Both the position numbers and the translations under genes were made by a program. From Gracilaria domingensis (lineage: Eukaryota; Rhodophyta; Florideophyceae; Gracilariales; Gracilariaceae), in assembly GCA_022539475.1 (NCBI GenBank), contig VCMS01000034.1:124001-188000 (forward strand): 64,000 bases of DNA. Reading direction: 5' to 3'. The notes beneath the pieces were generated by a model. The model saw only the letters and a program-made list of their open reading frames with translations. It was not told the DNA's origin and made no database searches. Position 1 is the first letter of the stretch. Each line of letters begins with the position of its first letter. Below are positions 58,433-64,000 of this stretch, piece after piece.

Positions 58433-59475
58433 TTGGTAGCATCTTCGTCGATTCCGACCGCCTGGAATTGGCCTTTTGACACAACTTTACTGCACACGAT
58501 GCCGCTCGCTTCAGAAGCCCTGCTCAGAACACGCTCTAAACCGAGTAAACCAGCAGATATGCCAGCTCAATCGTCTCAAACATCACAAGATTATTGTCAC
58601 CGTTTGCAAGAACCCGAAGCCGCGCCTTCTGCACGACGTTCTACGGTGACGCCAATCGAAGACGAATCGAATCTCTCATCGCAGAAAAACGTATCTACGC
58701 TGAATATTACAAATCCAGTGTTGCCTACAACTGCTACTGACCTACTCTTTTGGAAATTCTTCGTGAGCAACAGAAATCGCTTCGATCGCAACAAAGTTCT
58801 ATCGACGCCTTAACACAACAGGTTTCGTCCCTGCAAACTCTCCTATCCCGCCAGTCGCACTCTGTACCACACGCAACAGTTCCAGAGACCCGTTTTGCAC
58901 GTCATCGCAAGAACAAGATGTGCCGCCTGAAGATGCACATATGTGCAAGAAGAGCTCCCCAAATCCGATCTAAGTTCTCCAGTTGTTCAACTTCAGCCCA
59001 TATTTTGGTCGTGAACATGTAAGAACCTCCACCAACGTTTGTTCGTTCATCTTCAGTATTCAGAAAGTGACGAACCTTTGCCATAGCCTGACCGCACGGG
59101 AGAAAGTCGAAATCGATGTATGCTTGCTTCGGGACAACGCAGATCTTTGGTACAACCGCATAGCGCTCGCAAGTCAGTATTTCTATACGCTGGAAGAAGA
59201 TCAAGCAGCAATGCTTGCCAACGTCGTGCCCGCAAATGAATATGCCAACGCCAGGCTTTAGCGGATCATATTGTGCATGAATGGCCCTTTGGAGACCCAT
59301 ATATCGAAATTCAGAGAACTTAAAGACATTTGCGCAACACCGAACTGTGAAGCGTTCACATTCTTCGAACTCAGTTTGCCGACATTGTTCAAGAAGAAAC
59401 TCTCGGAGAGATATCCGGCAGGACAGCCCGAATCAATGTCTGAAGTTTTCAACTTCGTGCGTACGATCAGCATCT
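58433..59475 (+). pseudogene. gag-like retroelement remnant, frameshifted
   Basis: Protein-like sequence passes through several frames. A Ser/Pro-rich N-terminal segment begins near 58498. A coiled coil (ILREQQKSLRSQQSSIDALT, then QQVSSLQTLL) lies near 58750-58840. A segment near 59080-59200 contains LLRDNADLWYNRIALASQ, which recalls the helical core of LTR-retrotransposon gag proteins. A further piece follows at 59270-59470 (PTLFKKKLSERYPAGQ). Each join needs a frame change, so the element is decayed. No reverse transcriptase, integrase or zinc knuckle is visible here. The assignment rests on layout, so it is tentative. Confidence 0.4.
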
Positions 59476-60421
59476 CCGAACGATGGGGGGATTGTTCAAA
59501 ACATACGCAGTCTTCCAGAAAGAGCTGTTTTGCAAAACCCAGCGATGGGGAAAGACACGCAGAGGCGGTTCAGACCCTCTCTCAAGAGGTGAGAACAGCA
59601 GTAGAGCGCTCCCACAGGTACGACACGGCAATGCTGGGTGTAAGACCGGGGTCGACCCTTCCAAAGTAATGGAGGGAGCGAAGCGGAGAAGAAAAATCGT
59701 CCAGCGGTAGAGAACACACGACACGACTCCGCAGTAGCGTCACGTGCGTCGCACGCGGTACCCACGAGTATGGCGATGACACGCGAGAGCGATAATAGCC
59801 CACGCGAGTGTGTCGAGCCACGAACGGTATGCACTGGTACACCAAGTAGTGCTACCTGTATAACAGGGACAGAAATAAAGAAAACACACACAAAGTAAAC
59901 ACACAAAAGCGGTAGTGGTGTTAATAATGCCGCGAGACGGATGATGAACCCTGCACATGGTGTCGACTCTCCGCGAAGAGGATATCGGTCACCAAGGATG
60001 AAACATCAGAGCCGAACACTCGGTTGTTCCGTTTACTTCCCTAGCACTGGGTGCAACTCAACCTACTAAGTACTGCAGTAGGTTGGCCCACTGTCAGTGT
60101 GGTACAGCAGATATGCTACAAATATCTACTTCAAATACCCCAATGAACGGGTGCAAACCTCCCACACGTGTGTGACTCACCGGCTAGGGCGTGCACCTCA
60201 TAACACTAATTCTAATATTAAGTATACCCAAGAATGGGCTGATCTAACCAGTTACTCATACTGTGTGCCACCACCTCCCGGCATCGCCTAGCATATTATG
60301 AATCGCATCAGTGAAGGAGTCCCGCCATCGCGTTGCACTATATTTCTCCCTCCTTAGGGAGCGAGACGACCCCGCGAGCGGTTTTGCTTTCCTCCCCTGG
60401 AGTGTATTTAAGCACGTTGGC
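59476..60421. other. no confident gene
   Basis: 950 bases between two retroelement-like remnants. Short frames only. The stretch may contain further decayed element sequence, but I cannot assign any. Confidence 0.4.
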
Positions 60422-61070
60422 ATGACGGTCTCCAATCCGGCCTCCCCAGTCTCTTCTAACGGCGACTCCGGTCAACTCCTCTCCACGCGTACTGCAGTAG
60501 TGTCTCCTCCGATACCTCGGCGCGCTCTCCCGTCTCTCTCGCTTCCAGCGCTTTCTTCTCTTCCTCGCGCGCTTCCTGCGATGCCGAACCCGAGTCAGGG
60601 TGGCAACCAACCGCCTGGCGGGTCTCAGAACCAATACGTTGTTGGTTTCGCTGGGCCTTCACACCCTTCCTCCTCTGGAGTGTTTCTCTCACAGCCGTCT
60701 TCCGCTGGCGTTCCGTTTCCGCAAACGGTCAATCCGGGATTTCACACGGCGCCTCTTCCCCAGACGGGTGGTCAACTTCCGCCGCCGGCGTCTGTACCGC
60801 AGTGGAATGTCCCGGTCCCACTGGTAGTCAACCCGCATGCGGGCGCGTGGGCGTCGTATGACGAACTCGACAACGTCGACCCCCGCAGCAATCCCACACC
60901 GTTCGTCTGTGTTCTGCAAAGTGGAATATAGTCTGTTCGCTTTGGAAACTAAGCTAGTTTTGGGGCTATTCGGGGCGCGCGAGGGGGTGGCAGAGGCTGG
61001 CACTCAAAAAATTAAGAAATTTTGGAATATTAAATTCCATTTCGCGCAGTTTAGTTCTTGGGTCCCCTAG
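60422..61070 (+). pseudogene. Pro/Ser-rich gag-like frame with a frameshift
   Basis: From ATG 60422 a Pro/Ser/Gly-rich frame runs to a stop at 60929-60931. It includes GGNQPPGGSQNQYVVGFAGP and ASYDELDNVDPRSNPTPFV. At about 60905 another frame takes over and gives an ordered continuation (VEYSLFALETKLVLGLFGAR, then KIKKFWNIKFHFAQFSSWVP) to 61070. A TATTTAA lies just upstream at 60405. The shape is that of a truncated retroelement gag, but no conserved domain proves it. Confidence 0.35.
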
Positions 61071-61371
61071 TTTTTGTAGAGGTTCTACTTCGCCGCACCA
61101 CCCCATTCACTCTTTTCCGCGACCCTCTCTCAAAACTGCACTCGTGCTAGTTTGCGTTTCCATTTTCTCCCATGTTGCAATGCAAATCGCAACTCATCCC
61201 ACCTCAATCATCCCATCACTTCTTCCCAGCCCACACCACCCCCGCTCTTTACCCATTTCTCGCCCATCACGCGTTCGCATCCCCTCTCTCCGTCTCCGCA
61301 AACGTCATTTTGTAGAAGTCAGGTGGACAACTCTCCCCCTTCTCGTATACCCGCCTCGCCCCAAAACGGCT
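61071..61371. other. no gene seen
   Basis: 300 bases, C- and T-rich on the plus strand, between the gag-like frame and the minus-strand coiled-coil frame. Nothing recognised. Confidence 0.4.
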
Positions 61372-62301
61372 TCACATCCCTCCCATCCTTCTCTCCTCCT
61401 GTCCCCTCAGAATCCCCTTCGCAGTCCGCGCTACCTCCGCCGCACTCCTAAACCCAGTCACCACCGGAGCTCCGACTCCCTCCCGCGGCACCTCCTCCAC
61501 CACCTTCTCCATCTCCTTACGCCTCTTCTTCAGACGGCTCTTCCCATCCCCAACCCCACCACCCTTTGTCTTCGGTGTCACAGGGGACCCCTTCTGCACC
61601 GCCACCCTTCCCACACTTCCCTTCTCCGTCTTTCCCTCCACACCTCCTTTCACCGTCTCCTCTTCCACCAATCTTTGCCTCTTGCCCAGCTCCTTCACCT
61701 CCTTCTCCAGCACGTCCAACCTCTCGTTCAGAACCCTATTCTCCTCCAGCAACTCTCCAACCTCCCTTCCCGCACACTCCACTATCCCATACACATGATT
61801 TCTCATCTCCACTCCCAATACCGACAACGAATTCCGCAGGCTCGAAATCGCCTCAACCGAAACACCACTACCACCCCCACTCAGCACCACACCGCCCATT
61901 TCCGTTACAATCTCCACAATTCCATCGTCCAGTTGCTCCTTCATCACCAACCCCAACATCCCCACCCTCGCCTTCATCTCCCACACAAACCGCATCTCCC
62001 TGTCACCCTCTCCGCCCCCACTCTCTATCTGGTCTCCAACCTCTAACTGACTCAGATGCACCGCACCCCTTCTCTCCATTGCGACCCCCTCCACCTCCAA
62101 TTCTACACCCTTCTCCAGCTCATCACCATCCCCTCTCCTCGCCTCACACTTCTTTCCTTCATCGGCCACTTCCTTCTTCTGCGACATCGGACCAGCCGCC
62201 GTAATCACGTCCTCTTCCCGCTTTGGTGACGCCGTCGGCGGTACCTACTTCCCCTCCAACAGCGCCAACAGCTCCTCATCCTTCACGTATCCGTTCGACA
62301 T
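61372..62301 (-). pseudogene. coiled-coil protein frame interrupted by an in-frame TAG
   Basis: From ATG 62301 the frame reads MSNGYVKDEELLALLEGK and meets TAG at 62245-62247. It then stays open in the same frame for about 290 codons to 61372. The long part is rich in Gly, Glu, Val and Lys, with a clear coiled coil (ELLEENRVLNERLDVLEKEV) and a Lys/Arg-rich segment (KSRLKKRRKEMEKVVEE). A TATA-like TTAAATA lies at 62484-62490, 185 bases upstream of the ATG. The plus strand here is very poor in G and is also open for long stretches, so coding on the minus strand is likely but not certain. Confidence 0.4.
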
Positions 62302-62941
62302 CTTCAGAAGAAGAAGTAGTAGTTGGATCGAAGTTTCCGCTGCGATACAGTGCAATCGAGCTAAACTGTGCTGTCCACCCCCACTGTCCAACCACACGGG
62401 CTATATCCAGCACCATGATTGTCCCTGTTTCCCTCATCCCATTTCCCGCCAAAACATCTACTGTACACTTTCGCACCTTCCGCTATTTAAGCCCCACCTC
62501 TCTGTCTCCTCTTTCGCGCTCACATAATCCCCACCCACCTCGCCTCGACCGGCGATATTTTTCTCTTCCACCATAACCTTACTCGATGGTTATAGCAAAA
62601 CTGGAAGATATTGCCAGTGGAGGCAAACTACGGACTAGTGATTGTACTAAGAGTTGCTCACCCTCTGTCTCGACTCGGGGCATCTTCTTCTTCCGTCACA
62701 TCCTGTGTGGGTTGTGACAAAAAAAGAATATGTCACCACTCGACACCGGATGGGTAACAATGGTAGCACGTAGAGTAGTTCATCCTCCCTCTCAGCGTCC
62801 ACTGGGGATATATTGATGTTCTCTCACATCCTTTCCCGGTTGTGATACAAGAGAAATACATCTCCAATGGAGACGGAGAATATAGTCGTGATAACACGTA
62901 AAGGTAACAATGTAATAAACAATAAAGTTATGCTACTATCT
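62302..62941. repeat. diverged tandem repeats of about 125 bases
   Basis: Within 62588-62910 a unit starting GGTTGTGAYAMAA recurs near 62588, 62710 and 62838. Each copy is followed by a purine-rich stretch and ends near GTAAAG or GTAGAG. Copies are strongly diverged. The remainder, 62302-62580, is the upstream region of the coiled-coil frame. No gene seen. Confidence 0.45.
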
Positions 62942-63262
62942 CTAACCAACCTTTCGAAAACCAGCTATGACATGAGCTGGGTTACTCGAGCCAAAGATGG
63001 CAGATCCTGCAACTGAAATGTTTGCACCGGCCTTCACTACTCCTTTCACAGTACTCAGTCCAATACCCCCATCCACCTGTATCCCTATTCTTGGGTACAA
63101 CTCCCTTGCATGTCGCACCTTATCAAGAACACCCTCCATAAACGCCTGTCCTCCAAACCCTGGCTCCACCGTCATCAACAATAACATGTCTACAACTCCT
63201 TCCTTCATACGTGCTTCTACGACCTTTATAGACGCATTCGGGCGCAACCCAACTCCATCCTT
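62942..63262 (-). pseudogene. RPE: C-terminal part of ribulose-phosphate 3-epimerase
   Basis: About 106 codons matching the second half of RPE: VGLRPNASIKVVEARM, LLLMTVEPGFGGQAFMEG, IQVDGGIGLSTVKGVVKAGA and AGSAIFGSSNPAHVI, ending at 62942. The catalytic aspartate of DGGI and the phosphate-binding AGSAIFG are intact. The N-terminal half, including the first catalytic residues, is absent. The frame closes at a TAA at 63263-63265. An AG just before GAT at 63259 could be a splice acceptor, but no upstream exon is visible before the next gene at 63660. It is probably a truncated copy; the working gene would be elsewhere. Confidence 0.8.
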
Positions 63263-63265
63263 TTA

Positions 63266-63659
63266 ATTATGGCAATCCGAGTGAAGCTATAGAACCCGTT
63301 CACGTCATTTATGAATCCAAAATGGCTCCTTTCATCCTGTATTCAAGCTCCCCGAAACTCGTACTTTACAACTACTTTACAACTCAGGTTCGAAATCAGT
63401 TTCATTCATTGCACACTTTCTACTCTTCCACCTACCTTTCATAAAACATCATCACACTTTGTGGCTTGTCGTCTCATACAAGCCCTATTATTCATTCAGT
63501 ACAATCACATATCATACATTTCGCTCACTTTCACAAAGTGAACCATGTTCCCGTTCTGCGCTTCCCAACCGTTTGTACTTAAGTATCACTCTTTACCCCA
63601 GCAGTTCTCCGCGCCATCTTCCATTTCTATCGTCACACAAAAACAATCGAACACTCGCA
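63266..63659. other. intergenic, no gene seen
   Basis: About 390 bases before the last gene. AT-rich with pyrimidine runs near the right end, as expected for a promoter and leader. Confidence 0.45.
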
Positions 63660-64000
63660 ATGAACTCCCAGTCCGACATGCCTCCGACTCCGCCTCCGAG
63701 TCCCAGATACTCTGACGTCCCTCGGGCCTCATCTCCCGCCCGAAGGACTCGGGCCGTTATTGTTGGAAGGGGGCGTATAGGTACCATGCTGGCGAACGAA
63801 GAAGATACGGTCATTTCCGCACACGAATTCTGCAGCATGGCTGCTACCTCTCATCTTTCTGATGTACCGATACTAGTTTGTGGAAGAACGAACACCCTGG
63901 AGACCGTAATTCAGGCTTGCCCTTATTCGCTCAGAGAGAATCTCGTTTTCTTCCAGAATGGAGACATCATACCATTGGTTTCGAAGCTCGGTGTGGACAA
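63660..64000 (+). CDS. 5' part of a Rossmann-fold NAD(P)-binding protein
   Basis: From ATG 63660 the frame is open to the right edge, giving at least 113 residues. A short Pro/Ser-rich leader precedes RAVIVGRGRIGTMLANEE, a first beta strand and glycine-rich loop as in ketopantoate reductase and related dehydrogenases. DVPILVCGRTNTLETVIQAC and LRENLVFFQNGDIIPLVSKL follow; the NG after a hydrophobic strand fits that family too. The C-terminal catalytic half lies outside the window, so the substrate cannot be judged. Confidence 0.65.
   Translation, partial: MNSQSDMPPTPPPSPRYSDVPRASSPARRTRAVIVGRGRIGTMLANEEDTVISAHEFCSMAATSHLSDVPILVCGRTNTLETVIQACPYSLRENLVFFQNGDIIPLVSKLGVD

Noticed and set aside
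61144-62204. Two long plus-strand frames rich in Pro, His and Ser
   Set aside because: The plus strand is almost free of G here, which removes stops. The minus frame gives a better-formed coiled coil; the choice is not certain.

Overview
The window looks like nuclear DNA of a photosynthetic eukaryote, most likely a red alga. Eukaryote-only genes (condensin SMC4, meiotic HOP2, a kinesin-4, V-ATPase subunit G, SARAF, a molybdenum-cofactor sulfurase) sit next to genes whose products should work in a plastid: dihydrodipicolinate synthase, the LrgAB-type glycolate/glycerate carrier PLGG1, and a cyanobacterial-type ATP synthase gamma subunit carrying an N-terminal extension. Genes are mostly intronless. 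The four introns I can place are short (74-108 bases) and three of them begin GTACGT. Many neighbouring genes converge with only 13-63 bases between stop codons. The red-algal assignment is an inference, and I cannot name a species.

Layout. 0-12 kb: the end of an unknown gene, plastid dapA, a nuclear FHA protein with a CHD7-like C-terminus, and SMC4 with three frameshifts near its 3' end. 12.8-18.4 kb: two tandem genes for secreted proteins with a shared four-cysteine N-domain, a low-complexity linker and a hedgehog-type Hint (Hog) autoprocessing domain. 18.4-24.1 kb: a very tight block of a HAD hydrolase, a MAPEG protein, PLGG1, CF1 gamma and HOP2. 25-34.5 kb: an unknown gene, MOCOS, a GT15-like Golgi mannosyltransferase, a proline/serine-rich protein, V-ATPase G, and a small disordered protein with an eIF4E-binding motif. 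34.8-39.6 kb: two tandem SLC13/SAC1-like transporters with RCK_C domains. 40-45.4 kb: a perfect-looking 133-base tandem duplication, a VTC1-like protein, 6-phosphogluconolactonase and methionine synthase MetE. 46-50.8 kb: an extremely GC-rich stretch with a two-domain glycosyltransferase and a kinesin-4. 51-54.2 kb: SARAF and a Ser/Pro-rich secreted protein. 55.9-57.9 kb: a divergent pair of NYN-domain (Zc3h12a-type) proteins. 58-63.3 kb: a degraded zone of retroelement-like gag remnants, a coiled-coil frame with an in-frame TAG, diverged tandem repeats and a C-terminal piece of ribulose-phosphate 3-epimerase. The window ends inside a gene for a Rossmann-fold protein.

The most unusual features are the tandem Hog-domain secreted proteins with a private N-terminal domain, the FHA/CHD7-C-terminus architecture without a helicase, the divergent NYN pair in which one partner has lost acidic active-site residues, the fusion of a GT-A-like and a FUT8-like glycosyltransferase, and GC-rich islands whose edges fall inside genes rather than between them. 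Several apparent start codons upstream of those chosen are TTG or GTG; in-frame ATG codons were used throughout.
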